The notes under the pieces: generated by a model
Told to the model about the DNA's origin: nothing
The model's database searches: none
What the model saw: the letters and a program-made list of their open reading frames with translations, nothing else
Part shown: in pieces, positions 33,857 to 42,886 of the stretch
Layout: the number at the start of each line of letters is the position of its first letter
Position numbering within the stretch: position 1 is the stretch's first letter
Program-made: the position numbers and the translations under genes
NCBI GenBank assembly: GCA_903891475.1
Contig: CAITEP010000008.1
Location: forward strand, 146,469-210,468
Source of the DNA: an uncultured Mucilaginibacter sp.
GTDB lineage: Bacteria; Bacteroidota; Bacteroidia; Sphingobacteriales; Sphingobacteriaceae
DNA: 64,000 bases
Reading direction: 5' to 3'

Positions 33857-34887
33857 ATTACTTCTGGTTGAAACTGTTTTAAGAAACGAGTATCGTTTTC
33901 AGAGAATAAACGCAAATCACGTATCACATATTTCAGGTTGGCAATTCTTTCTATCCCCATACCAAAAGCGAAGCCGGTATATTTTTTGGAGTCGATGCCA
34001 CAGTTTTCCAAAACATTAGGGTCAACCATGCCGCAACCTAAAATCTCTACCCAGCCACTGTACTTGCACATATTGCAACCCGCTCCCTTGCAAATGGTGC
34101 AAGAAATATCCATTTCGGCGGATGGCTCGGTAAAAGGGAAATAAGACGGACGGAACCTTACCTTAAAATCCTCGCCATAAAGTTCCTTAACAAAATGATA
34201 TAAAGTCTGTTTTAAATCGGCAAACGAAACATTTTCATCCACATATAAACCCTCCACCTGATGAAAAAAGCAATGCGCCCTGGCCGATATGGCTTCGTTA
34301 CGGTACACCCTACCCGGCATAATGGCCCTGAAAGGGGGCTTGCCATTCTCCATCATGCGCACCTGTACCGATGAGGTATGCGTGCGCAGGGCAATATCAT
34401 CCTTACCATTATTTTTTTTGATGAAAAAGGTATCCTGCATGTCGCGTGCCGGATGTTCCTCAGGAAAGTTAAGGGCCGAGAAATTATGCCAATCGTCTTC
34501 AATCTCCGGGCCTTCGGCAACCACAAAACCCAGACGTTTAAAAATATCAATAATCTCATTGCGCACCAGCGTTAGGGGATGACGCGAGCCAATTTCGAAT
34601 CCTTCGCCAGGTAGCGTGAGGTCAATTTGCGCGTTTTGGGTTGCTGGTTGCAGGTCAAAGCTTTCTTTCAGCTCATTGTATTTTGTTTCGGCCAGTTGTT
34701 TAAACTGATTCAATACTTTACCAAATACACGCTTTTCTTCGGCGGTTACTGTTTTAAACTGCTCAAACAAATCTTTTATAATCCCCTTGGTACCTAAAAA
34801 CTTGATCCGGAACGATTCCAGTTCATCATGGTTGGCAGGCGAAAAGCCATCAATTTCGGAAGTGTATTTGTCAATATGTTCTTGCAT
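33853..34887 (-). CDS. pheS: Phenylalanyl-tRNA synthetase alpha subunit
   Basis: 344 aa class II synthetase subunit: N-terminal coiled coil, motif 2 FRAIMPGRVYRNEAISARA, CFFHQVEGLYVDENVSFADLKQ and motif 3 GFAFGMGIERIANLKY. A CTICKGAGCNMCKYSGW segment carries cysteines seen in the bacterial family. The ATG shares a base with the stop of the upstream PIN-toxin gene (TAATG), so translation may be coupled to a toxin-antitoxin operon. pheT is not in the window. Confidence 0.95.
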   Translation of the reverse strand: MQEHIDKYTSEIDGFSPANHDELESFRIKFLGTKGIIKDLFEQFKTVTAEEKRVFGKVLNQFKQLAETKYNELKESFDLQPATQNAQIDLTLPGEGFEIGSRHPLTLVRNEIIDIFKRLGFVVAEGPEIEDDWHNFSALNFPEEHPARDMQDTFFIKKNNGKDDIALRTHTSSVQVRMMENGKPPFRAIMPGRVYRNEAISARAHCFFHQVEGLYVDENVSFADLKQTLYHFVKELYGEDFKVRFRPSYFPFTEPSAEMDISCTICKGAGCNMCKYSGWVEILGCGMVDPNVLENCGIDSKKYTGFAFGMGIERIANLKYVIRDLRLFSENDTRFLKQFQPEVI

Positions 34888-35303
34888 TACAATGTATTTA
34901 AAAATTGTTCGGCTGTTAAAACCGGTATCGTTGTGTTTTTATAATCTTTTATATTTCGGGTGATGATTGCATCACAATTGTTTTTTGTCGCTATTGCATA
35001 CTGAATGGCATCTTCAAAATCGGTAAATGCGCTATTAAGCGCAAAATCAATCGCGTCGCCTTCAAATGGTAATATGCTCAATATAGAAACCAACGTTTTA
35101 ACATGTCTTTTAGCCACCACACTATTCATTTGCTTGCTAATTATAAACTGAATATTGGCAATCACCAAGGCCGATGTAAACACCTTCACCTTGTTATTTC
35201 TGCTGGTTGCCAATAGCACTTTACTATAAAACGCGAATGGCTCCCTGTTTAATAACCAATCTAATATAACATCCGAATCAAGGAACAATGATTTATAACT
35301 CAT
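34887..35303 (-). CDS. PIN-domain ribonuclease, VapC-like toxin
   Basis: 138 aa. The acidic PIN triad is visible: Asp in FLDSDVILDWLLNREPF, acidic residues in FTDFEDAIQYAIA, and Asp in AIITRNIKDYKNT. It should be an Mg-dependent RNase neutralised by the DUF6364 protein encoded directly upstream (11-nt overlap). Its stop overlaps the pheS start, an unusual position for a toxin gene. Confidence 0.85.
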   Translation of the reverse strand: MSYKSLFLDSDVILDWLLNREPFAFYSKVLLATSRNNKVKVFTSALVIANIQFIISKQMNSVVAKRHVKTLVSILSILPFEGDAIDFALNSAFTDFEDAIQYAIATKNNCDAIITRNIKDYKNTTIPVLTAEQFLNTL

Positions 35304-35577
35304 GTTTTTCCTTAAAATATTGGTACTTTATATCATTTAAATTGATTTCGTTTAAACCAGTATCCTGTAAAATACCCGTTAAGGAATTGATATCTTCCGG
35401 AATTTCAAGTTTCCCGAACTTCTCCATCAGGGCAGTATTATGCATTTCTTCCCTGGCAATTTCATTCAAGCGTTGTTGAATAAACTTTGAAAGACTTACC
35501 TTCCGCTTTTCAACGTATTTTTTTGCCCACTTTATAGTTTCAGCATCTATACTTAACGTAAGTTTTGAAGTTGCCAT
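35293..35577 (-). CDS. DUF6364 family antitoxin
   Basis: 94 aa from ATG 35577 (a TTG at 35586 would add three). The N terminus SKLTLSIDAETIKWAKKYVEKRKVSL is a ribbon-helix-helix-like DNA-binding region. The C-terminal half is acidic and should wrap the toxin. It overlaps the PIN gene by 11 nt, as expected for a type II pair, and probably autoregulates through the TACGTA pair at its promoter. Confidence 0.82.
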   Translation of the reverse strand: MATSKLTLSIDAETIKWAKKYVEKRKVSLSKFIQQRLNEIAREEMHNTALMEKFGKLEIPEDINSLTGILQDTGLNEINLNDIKYQYFKEKHEL

Positions 35578-35594
35578 AATTTTCAATTAATCAT

Positions 35595-35623
35595 TACGTA
35601 CAAATATACAAAACTGATACGTA
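35595..35623 (-). promoter_or_regulatory. TA promoter flanked by two TACGTA half-sites
   Basis: TACGTA occurs at 35595-35600 and 35618-35623. Between them the minus-strand box TATATTTG (35601-35608) matches TAnnTTTG and points to the antitoxin gene 17 nt further on. The second half-site touches the kbl stop codon. The layout fits an autorepressed toxin-antitoxin promoter. Confidence 0.55.
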
Positions 35624-36814
35624 TTATTTTAAAACACCCAGTTGCTTTCCAACTTTGGTAAATGCCGCTATGGCTTTATCCAAATGTTGCATGGTATGCG
35701 CCGCTGATATTTGTACCCTGATGCGGGCCTTGCCTTGCGGTACTACCGGATAGTAAAAACCAATAACATAAATACCTTCCTCTAACATGTTGGCTGCAAA
35801 TTCTTGCGCTAGCTTGGCATCATATAGCATTACAGGTACTATGGGGTGTATGCCGGGCTTTATATCAAAACCTGCCTCCGTCATTTTTTTACGGAAGTAA
35901 AGGGTATTGGTTTCAAGCTGGTCGCGCAGGCTGGTGGTTTCGCTCAACATATCCAATACCGCGATAGACGCCCCGGTAATTGCCGGTGCCAAAGTGTTCG
36001 AAAATAGATAAGGCCTTGACCTTTGGCGCAGCAAATCAATAATTTCTTTTCGGCCCGAAGTAAACCCGCCAGATGCGCCACCCAAGGCCTTGCCCAAAGT
36101 GCCTGTAATAATATCAATCTGCCCCATCACCCCATGATGCTCGTGCGTGCCCCTGCCTGTTTTACCCAAAAAGCCTGAGCAATGGCATTCATCAATCATT
36201 ACCAAAGCATTGTACTTTTCTGCCAGTGCACAAATTTTATCCAGTTGGGCAATGGTGCCATCCATACTGAATGCGCCATCGGTTACTATAACGCGATGCC
36301 TGCAAGCGGTGGAGGCTCGTAGCTTTTCTTCCAAATCGGCCATATCGTCATGCTTATAACGATGTCTTTGGGCTTTGCATAAACGCACCCCATCAATAAT
36401 GGAAGCATGGTTCAACTCATCCGATATAATGGCATCCTGCTCATTAAACAATGGTTCAAATACACCACCATTGGCATCAAAAGCCGCGGCGTATAAAATA
36501 GTATCCTCTGTGCCTAAAAACTCACTAATTTTTCTCTCCAGTTCTTTATGAATATCTTGCGTACCACAAATAAACCGCACTGATGACAGACCAAAGCCAT
36601 GCGTATCAATAGCTGCTTTAGCCGCAGCAATCACTTTTGGGTGTGATGATAGCCCAAGATAATTATTGGCGCAAAAATTGATGACCTGCTTGCCATCGTT
36701 CAACTCAATATCAGCCCCTTGTGGCGAGGTAATGACGCGTTCTCGCTTGTATAAACCTGCTTGCTCTATATCGGCTAATTCTTTTTCTAATACTGGCTTT
36801 AGTGTAGTGTACAT
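35624..36814 (-). CDS. kbl: Glycine C-acetyltransferase (2-amino-3-ketobutyrate CoA ligase)
   Basis: 396 aa from ATG 36814 (the upstream TTG start adds seven residues). PLP-dependent alpha-oxoamine synthase: NFCANNYLGLSSHP near the N terminus, DELNHASIIDG, MIDECHCSGFLGKTGRGTHE, and IITGTLGKALGGASGGF with the PLP lysine. It cleaves 2-amino-3-ketobutyrate with CoA to glycine and acetyl-CoA. Its partner threonine dehydrogenase is about 12 kb away at 48640. KBL is favoured over other family members by the HHG and CGTQDIHKELE segments. Confidence 0.9.
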   Translation of the reverse strand: MYTTLKPVLEKELADIEQAGLYKRERVITSPQGADIELNDGKQVINFCANNYLGLSSHPKVIAAAKAAIDTHGFGLSSVRFICGTQDIHKELERKISEFLGTEDTILYAAAFDANGGVFEPLFNEQDAIISDELNHASIIDGVRLCKAQRHRYKHDDMADLEEKLRASTACRHRVIVTDGAFSMDGTIAQLDKICALAEKYNALVMIDECHCSGFLGKTGRGTHEHHGVMGQIDIITGTLGKALGGASGGFTSGRKEIIDLLRQRSRPYLFSNTLAPAITGASIAVLDMLSETTSLRDQLETNTLYFRKKMTEAGFDIKPGIHPIVPVMLYDAKLAQEFAANMLEEGIYVIGFYYPVVPQGKARIRVQISAAHTMQHLDKAIAAFTKVGKQLGVLK

Positions 36815-36879
36815 GAGATTTGAATTGAGCCGCAAAATTACTAATACAGATTGTATTTTGATTTATTGATTTAGTGAAT

Positions 36880-37030
36880 TATTGATTTGTTGAATTGGTG
36901 GGGTTTATTGTTGAATTGCTGGATTGTTAAATTGTTGTGGGGAGGGATATTGTTGAATTGTTTGATTGTTAAATTGTTGGGGTGGGTTATTGAATTGGTT
37001 TGTTTTTGATTATTGATTGTCCGATTTTTT
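36880..37030. repeat. Degenerate TTGAATTG/TTGATTG tract
   Basis: A stretch made of variants of ATTGTTGAATTG and GATTGTTAAATTGTTG. Two imperfect direct units (about 36904-36947 and 36948-36987) each end in a G-rich run (GTGGGGAGGG, GGGGTGGG). A frame crossing it on the minus strand gives only Asn/Ile/Thr/Gln-rich sequence and is not a gene. It fills most of the 369-bp spacer between the SDR gene and kbl. Confidence 0.7.
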
Positions 37031-37183
37031 AAACCATCCTCTTTAACGCTTTGAGAAATATTTAATGAACGTTTGATTGAACAAACTAATGGCAATAGCT
37101 TCAGGACTATATCAGGAGTTAGAGATCAAATTAGTTAGAGATAATTGAAATATTTTTTTAGCTATTCTTATCCCTAAATAAAG

Positions 37184-37906
37184 TTATTTAATGTTCGATG
37201 CCGCGTTAATAATCATATTCATCCCGTTTATATGCGGGGAAGATTTTGAAAGAAATTCAACAGCTTCTGCAACTTCATCGGTGGTTAATAGGGATCCCAG
37301 TACATGATCTTCCGTCATCTGACTGATAATTCTGCTATCTACATTTTTTGTAAAGTCAGTAAGCATAAATGAAGGCGAAATCATGTTCGACGTGATTTTA
37401 TACTTTGCATTTTCGGTAGCCCAAACTTTACATAATTGTTCTAAATAGGCCTTATTTGCGGTATAAATTGATGAGCCGGTAGGCGGATTATTGATAAGGA
37501 AGGATGTTAATATGGTGATTATTTTGCCCGATTTTTTTTTACGAAAGTTATTAATTGCAGCTTGCGTAATAGCAATGGTAGGAATTAGGTTATTACGAAA
37601 ATCAATTAAAAAATCATTTTGAGGTATTTTGTGAAAATAAGTTTTAATAGCTTCGCCAGTATAGGCATTGTTTACCAAAACATCTAATTCAAGGATACTT
37701 AAGCTTGTCGCCAGTGCGCTAGTTTCCTCCTCGTTCGTAAAATCCCATTTAATAGCGGTCGTATTTTCAAATATTGATTCTATTTCTTTGGCTTTTGCAG
37801 CGGAATTATTATAAGTAAAATAAACTTTGTTTTTGGTATCGGCAGCAAGTTTGCGCGTAATTGCGGCTCCAAGACCGGAAGAGCCACCGGTTATCAAAAT
37901 ATTCAT
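37184..37906 (-). CDS. Short-chain dehydrogenase/reductase of the acyl operon
   Basis: 240 aa Rossmann-fold SDR: TGGSSGLG for NAD(P) at the N terminus, VNNAYTGEA, and the catalytic pair Y-TAN-K in SSIYTANKAYLEQL. It resembles FabG-like ketoacyl reductases. It is last in the six-gene operon and overlaps the MaoC gene by 4 nt, so its substrate is probably an acyl group on the adjacent carrier protein. The exact oxidation step is unknown. Confidence 0.82.
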   Translation of the reverse strand: MNILITGGSSGLGAAITRKLAADTKNKVYFTYNNSAAKAKEIESIFENTTAIKWDFTNEEETSALATSLSILELDVLVNNAYTGEAIKTYFHKIPQNDFLIDFRNNLIPTIAITQAAINNFRKKKSGKIITILTSFLINNPPTGSSIYTANKAYLEQLCKVWATENAKYKITSNMISPSFMLTDFTKNVDSRIISQMTEDHVLGSLLTTDEVAEAVEFLSKSSPHINGMNMIINAASNIK

Positions 37907-38298
37907 ATTATTCCAATTTGAATTTTTCCTTTACAAGCAACCTTACCTTCCTGATTGGTAAAACTAAATTTAAAAACCACCGTCGAAACAGATTCGTAAA
38001 CTTCAATAACCGTTGCCACAAAACGCAAGGTATTGTTTAAATAAACCGCGTTGGTAAAGCTTAATTGTTGGGAGTGAATAATAACATCTTTGGTTGGCAG
38101 GCATTCGCCAATAAAATACGACAAAAAGCCACCTAAAATATTCCCGTGCATTACTTTACTGTTGAAGCCTTTCGCCTGTGCAAAAGCATCATCAATATGA
38201 AGCGGGTTACAATCATTAAACGTCGCTATAAAAGTAGCGTAAACCTTTTCAGTAACTGTAAACTCGTGCTCAAACTTATCGTTAACGCTAAATAACAT
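37903..38298 (-). CDS. MaoC-like hotdog hydratase/dehydratase
   Basis: 131 aa single hotdog domain. The active-site motif TFNDCNPLHIDDAFAQAKGF supplies the Asp and His of (R)-specific hydratases, followed by KVMHGNILGGFLS, where the HG element caps the thioester pocket. It should hydrate or dehydrate an enoyl/hydroxyacyl thioester. It overlaps the SDR gene by 4 nt and the carrier gene by 1 nt (TAATG), which points to a shared ACP-bound substrate. Confidence 0.82.
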   Translation of the reverse strand: MLFSVNDKFEHEFTVTEKVYATFIATFNDCNPLHIDDAFAQAKGFNSKVMHGNILGGFLSYFIGECLPTKDVIIHSQQLSFTNAVYLNNTLRFVATVIEVYESVSTVVFKFSFTNQEGKVACKGKIQIGII

Positions 38299-38537
38299 TA
38301 TAGTTTAGCTTGAATGGCATTTAACATTTCACCAACATTTTTCCAGCTCTGTATTTCCTGACTTGTAAAACGTATTTTAAATTTCTTTTCTATTCCAACT
38401 ATCAATTGAATATGATTTAACGAATCCCAATCATCAACATCCTTGGCAGTTGTTTCATCACTTAATTCAATATCTTCATTGTCTAAAACATCAATAAATA
38501 CTGCCTTTACATTTTCTAAAATTTCTACTCTTTCCAT
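38298..38537 (-). CDS. Acyl carrier protein
   Basis: 79 aa acidic four-helix carrier. The phosphopantetheine attachment serine is Ser39 in DDWDSLNHIQL. It is not the fatty-acid ACP of the main fab cluster, because its neighbours are FkbH-, MaoC- and MBOAT-like. It should carry the small acyl intermediate loaded by the FkbH-like enzyme 12 nt upstream. Confidence 0.88.
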   Translation of the reverse strand: MERVEILENVKAVFIDVLDNEDIELSDETTAKDVDDWDSLNHIQLIVGIEKKFKIRFTSQEIQSWKNVGEMLNAIQAKL

Positions 38538-38549
38538 CTCTTTACTTTA

Positions 38550-40280
38550 TTATTTTGCGCTTATATAGCAAGTTTTGTTTTGGTATTTTTCAACTTCTAA
38601 TAAGAAATAGCCATTATCTTCTTTAAACCCCAGATTTTTATAATGATGCCTAACCATTTCATTTTTAGCGGTTGGCAAATATTCGCCTTTTAAATATTGG
38701 TAACCCTCCTTTTTGGCGAAATCAGTGATGGTATTCAACACAAATTCTTCCATCCCCCGTTTTAAAACCCTACAGCTCATTAACCAAGTTTCGATAAATA
38801 AAGTTGATAATGAAAGTACTTTTAAAACGATGATACAAATAAGTCCATTATCGCCAAATTTATCTTCGAGCGTAAAGGTAAAAGTAAAATAATCATCCGC
38901 TTTATTAATCAATTCAATATCCTGCTCTGTATACCTAACGGTTCTTAAATTAAACTGGTTTGAGCGTTGCGAAAGTTGGGCTACACGAGGCGTATTAAAT
39001 TTATTAAAGGGTTCAACCAACGAAACCATTTCGAGGCTCTTTAAAAACTCTTCCTCATTTTTAAATTCATTCATTACCGCTTGCCTGGTGGCAGCCAACT
39101 GGTATTGTTGTGTTCTTTCGGCATCAGCTTCCGAAAAGGAGGCAGTTTCAAAAAGATTAAGCGGATATAAATATTCCAAATATTCAGCAGGGTCAACCGG
39201 AAGTTCAGGAACCGTTAATTCAGGAATAGCTTCCCTCACCATATTTCGCTCAAATGGGTTATCATCTAAAAAAACCATCGAATCAAATCCAATATTTAAA
39301 ACTCGCTGTATATGGCGTATATTATCTACCTTATTTTCCCAGTTGGCAACAAATACAGCTATATCATCAAGGTGCAACACCATATCCGGATGTTTTTCGA
39401 AAGGCTCTTTCGCAATATTTTCTGTATTTTTACTACATACAGCCAAAATAACACCTCTGTTTTTAAGCTTTTTTGCCCAGTATTGAAACTCGGTAAATGC
39501 TTTACCTATGCCCAGGGTACCTATTGCTATATTTTCTAAGCCATCATCGCCAATAATACCACCCCAAACGGTATTATCAAGATCCAATATTAAACATTTT
39601 TTAAACTGCCCGTTTATGGCTGCAATTATATCAACTGTTTTAGCTGCCACCGCTGGTAAAACATCCATATTTAAAACCATTTCGGTATTGATATAAATGG
39701 AAGGCTTAAACATGTTTTCCTTACCCACCTGATTTTGTATATCGGCTATATCGCAAATAAAAAAGCCAGGAGTTTTACTTGCATATTCCATCAATAAATA
39801 GCTTAGCTTTCTAAGTTGGAATAAAAAAGAAGCAGGGGTTTTACTCGCGTAATTTCCAAATACCGAATCGTTAATTTCGGGATAATTGTAGTAAATAATT
39901 TTTGCTTGTAATTTTGAATTTATATTGCCTATCAAATTACCAATATTATCCATTTCGGTATTAGCCAAACTTTCATATAATTGCGGTTTCAGCTTTCCGT
40001 ATTTGGTTAATAACTTATGTGTTGATTGAAATACGATAATAATTTGGGGCTCAAAATGATAAAGTTCGGAAGTTGGGTCATAAACCTGACGCTCTATTTG
40101 ATTAAAATCAGCCTCCCAGATATCAAGATCAAATCCTCTCTCAAAACCCAATCCACGAATTGCAGTAACTAAAAATTGGGTTGCAGTGTCTCCAAGTAAA
40201 GCTACTTTTAAGCGTCGTAAGGAAGAAAAGTCTTTCTTTAAATTTTTTTTTAGGTGCGAGAAAGTATAAGATGTAATCAT
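38550..40280 (-). CDS. FkbH-like HAD-IIIC enzyme (acyl-ACP loading)
   Basis: 576 aa in three parts: an N-terminal SGNH-like domain (LLGDTATQ at 28-35), a HAD domain with nucleophile DLDNTVWGG (Asp233) and FLDDNPFERN, and a C-terminal GNAT-like domain (about 430-560, LSTLFIETWLMSCRVLKRG). FkbH proteins take 1,3-bisphosphoglycerate, dephosphorylate it and load glyceryl onto an ACP. The ACP gene follows by 12 nt, so a glyceryl-type starter unit is likely here. The full three-domain length matches the family. Confidence 0.85.
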   Translation of the reverse strand: MITSYTFSHLKKNLKKDFSSLRRLKVALLGDTATQFLVTAIRGLGFERGFDLDIWEADFNQIERQVYDPTSELYHFEPQIIIVFQSTHKLLTKYGKLKPQLYESLANTEMDNIGNLIGNINSKLQAKIIYYNYPEINDSVFGNYASKTPASFLFQLRKLSYLLMEYASKTPGFFICDIADIQNQVGKENMFKPSIYINTEMVLNMDVLPAVAAKTVDIIAAINGQFKKCLILDLDNTVWGGIIGDDGLENIAIGTLGIGKAFTEFQYWAKKLKNRGVILAVCSKNTENIAKEPFEKHPDMVLHLDDIAVFVANWENKVDNIRHIQRVLNIGFDSMVFLDDNPFERNMVREAIPELTVPELPVDPAEYLEYLYPLNLFETASFSEADAERTQQYQLAATRQAVMNEFKNEEEFLKSLEMVSLVEPFNKFNTPRVAQLSQRSNQFNLRTVRYTEQDIELINKADDYFTFTFTLEDKFGDNGLICIIVLKVLSLSTLFIETWLMSCRVLKRGMEEFVLNTITDFAKKEGYQYLKGEYLPTAKNEMVRHHYKNLGFKEDNGYFLLEVEKYQNKTCYISAK

Positions 40281-40388
40281 TTTTTGAAGGCAAATTTAAT
40301 TATATTTTCAGAACCAACAATTTAATATTGGGGTAGCTGTATTAAATTTGGCTGTCCGGTTTTTAGTTATTCAATATGCTTTAATAGC

Positions 40389-41387
40389 CTATTTATAAAT
40401 TTCATGAAAAATTAAATCTCCTATTTTTTTGCGATAATGCACTACATCATTATGATAGTTGTATTTATTATTGGTAATTGAGTTTATGCCAGAATAATCG
40501 TAAACATTCTGTTTACCAAAAACATCCCATAGTGTTGATAAATCTTCTTTATTTATTTTTATTTGGTCGTACAAGGGGGCTATTACTATTTTATAGTTTG
40601 TATGATGCTTTTTAAAAATTGCTTCAATTTTATTGAGGTAATTTAACTTATTGGTTGAGATTAGTTTTTTTGAAAATCTTTGATCTTTCGGTCTTTCATA
40701 AAATTTGGCAGCCGCGATATTGTAATAATTTGCGGAATCGGCATTTATCTTCTTCTCCGAATTTACTTCCCAGTCATTCGTAATAGCATCCATATCACTT
40801 TCTTTCATGCCTATAAAACCCTCCATATAGTCTCTCTGCTTTTTAAATATTTTATAATCAATGCTCGTAAGTATAAGCTTGGGGTTATTTAAATAGGCAA
40901 GAAAATCGTGCATGTAATAGTTGAATCTTGATTTTTCTGAAATAAGGTAATGGTCATCCTCAAAATCACTCGCCTTTAAGGTGTCCGATTTACTAAACAT
41001 TCTATCAATATCAATAACTATGAATGCATTTTTTACTGGACATTTTAATGAATCTATTAAATTCAGTCTTCGGTACACCCCTTCAATTGATTCGTTCCAA
41101 GCTCCAAAGGAAAAGGGAACATTTTCCTTTGATAAATAGGTGGCCCATTTTTTCCCCGTATGGGCGGTACTTCGCGAACTACCGAAAATAAATGAATCAT
41201 AATGGTATTTATCTTTGTTTTGCAAAAATACTTTCGTTGACGCGTTTCCGCGAGCCAGCATCATGATATCAAAATAGTAAACTTTGCGGTAAAATACATT
41301 TTGGAAAGGGTCTGTTACCACATAACAGGTTATTAAAACCAAAAAAGGAATGCTGTAAAGTATAATTTTTTTTAGGAAGCTTGTCAT
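40389..41387 (-). CDS. Membrane-anchored SGNH-like protein, partner of the MBOAT acyltransferase
   Basis: 332 aa from ATG 41387 (a GTG at 41414 is less likely because the membrane helix starts at once). One N-terminal helix (KKIILYSIPFLVLITCYVV) anchors a periplasmic domain with FGSSRSTAHTG, an SGNH-type serine block, and a late NYHNDVVHYRKKIGDLI Asp/His block. Proteins of this kind (AlgX/AlgJ- or DltD-like) finish acyl transfer with an MBOAT partner, and the MBOAT gene ends 59 nt upstream. Other SGNH motifs are weak, so activity is uncertain. Confidence 0.72.
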   Translation of the reverse strand: MTSFLKKIILYSIPFLVLITCYVVTDPFQNVFYRKVYYFDIMMLARGNASTKVFLQNKDKYHYDSFIFGSSRSTAHTGKKWATYLSKENVPFSFGAWNESIEGVYRRLNLIDSLKCPVKNAFIVIDIDRMFSKSDTLKASDFEDDHYLISEKSRFNYYMHDFLAYLNNPKLILTSIDYKIFKKQRDYMEGFIGMKESDMDAITNDWEVNSEKKINADSANYYNIAAAKFYERPKDQRFSKKLISTNKLNYLNKIEAIFKKHHTNYKIVIAPLYDQIKINKEDLSTLWDVFGKQNVYDYSGINSITNNKYNYHNDVVHYRKKIGDLIFHEIYK

Positions 41388-41446
41388 AGTTGTAAATTTA
41401 AAAACGTTTACCACCTTACCGGTTAAAAACGTACCGATACTGAATA

Positions 41447-42886
41447 TTAAAACTTAACGTAAATAAATTGATTTGTTGCCGACCCTGTAAAATGAATAAT
41501 TGAAAAAATAACCAAATAGTATAATATTAACCGCATAGGCCTATTCATATTATCTAGTTTAAAGCCATAATCCTTGTCGCGGTAAATCCATTCAAAAATA
41601 AAAGTTAACAAAATAAGCAAATAGGTAATATGAGGTACAATATCATGAGGCCTGGTTAAAATTGATTTTGAAAAAATCTTAGCTAATATTTGAAAAACAT
41701 CGGGTATGGCATTTGCCCTAAATACTATGAAGGTAAACATCACCAAAACAAAAAGGCTAAGCATTTTATAAAAGTCTGTTATTGAAGGTAAAAATTTATT
41801 ACCACTTGGTTTTCTTTTCTTGTTCAAAGTGCCCTTTATAATTAGTGGAATAAAATAAAGACCATGCAAAAAGCCGAACAAGACGTAAGTCCAATTGGCA
41901 CCGTGCCAAATGCCACAAATAGTGAAATTAATAACTATGGCCATGGCTAGCCCGGTTTTTCCATAATCGCGAAATTTTATTGCAAGTGGGGTAAAAACAT
42001 AATCAGTAAGCCAAGAGGTTAATGACATATGCCATTTTCGCCAAAACTCAGCAATGTTTTGGGCGAAAAACGGAAATTCAAAATTTCGTGTAATATTTAA
42101 GCCAAGTAGCTTGCCTACCCCAATAGCCATATCAGAGTAACCCGAAAAATCGGTATATATTTGTATGGTGTATAAAAATGCCGCGATCAATAAAATACTT
42201 CCGGGGTATGCCTGAAAATTATTAAAAACCATATCGGTAAATGTGCCCAATATATCGGCTATTACCACTTTTTTAAATAAGCCCCACATAAACTGCCTGA
42301 TCCCGTCAGCGGCCATTGTTTGGTTAAAAACCCTCGGCTCTTCTAATTGGGGCAATAACAAATTAGCCCTATCAATTGGTCCGGACAAAATGCTTGGAAA
42401 AAAGGAGACATAGGTTGAAAAATTAGCCCAATTTTGTGTAGGGGTGTACTTTCCGTTATAAACATCCAGTAAATAGCTAATGAGCCTGAAACTGTAGAAA
42501 CTAATACCTATTGGCAGTATCAAATTAAGCGATTTATCACCAACGTGTATTGAAAACTGTGCAAGTAAGGCAACAAACGATTGTATAAAAAAGTTATAAT
42601 ATTTAAATATAAAAAGCAAACCCACTATAAAAACTATCCCACTGTTTACCAATATCTTTTTTATTTGTTTATTGGTTTGTTTTTCTATTTGTAAGGCCAA
42701 AAAATAAACCAACGTGGTACTAAAAACAAGTAAAAACAAAAATTTCCAACTCCACCAAGCATAAAAAAAATAGCTACTTAGTAATAAAATAGTATTTTGA
42801 ACCATTGCTTTTTTTCTACCAATTATCCAGTACAGAAAAAAAACCACCAAGAAGAAAAAAGCGAATGGAAAAGAATTGAATAACAT
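41447..42886 (-). CDS. MBOAT family membrane O-acyltransferase
   Basis: 479 aa polytopic membrane protein of the AlgI/DltB type. MBOAT hallmarks: FWRKWHMSLTSWLTDYVF, and the catalytic histidine in CGIWHGANWTYVLFGFLHGLYF. Family members move acyl groups across the membrane to alginate, teichoic acid or other extracellular targets. As first gene of the operon with its own ACP system, it probably uses an ACP-bound acyl donor. The acceptor is unknown; no glycosyltransferase is nearby. Confidence 0.9.
   Translation of the reverse strand: MLFNSFPFAFFFLVVFFLYWIIGRKKAMVQNTILLLSSYFFYAWWSWKFLFLLVFSTTLVYFLALQIEKQTNKQIKKILVNSGIVFIVGLLFIFKYYNFFIQSFVALLAQFSIHVGDKSLNLILPIGISFYSFRLISYLLDVYNGKYTPTQNWANFSTYVSFFPSILSGPIDRANLLLPQLEEPRVFNQTMAADGIRQFMWGLFKKVVIADILGTFTDMVFNNFQAYPGSILLIAAFLYTIQIYTDFSGYSDMAIGVGKLLGLNITRNFEFPFFAQNIAEFWRKWHMSLTSWLTDYVFTPLAIKFRDYGKTGLAMAIVINFTICGIWHGANWTYVLFGFLHGLYFIPLIIKGTLNKKRKPSGNKFLPSITDFYKMLSLFVLVMFTFIVFRANAIPDVFQILAKIFSKSILTRPHDIVPHITYLLILLTFIFEWIYRDKDYGFKLDNMNRPMRLILYYLVIFSIIHFTGSATNQFIYVKF

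Noticed and set aside
36871..37095. 74-aa minus-strand ORF in the kbl/SDR spacer
   Set aside because: Its sequence is made of Asn/Thr/Ile/Gln repeats that come from the TTGAATTG tract; low complexity and no start signal.
39088..39486. 132-aa plus-strand ORF opposite the FkbH-like gene
   Set aside because: Antisense shadow of a gene with clear HAD motifs; no independent evidence.
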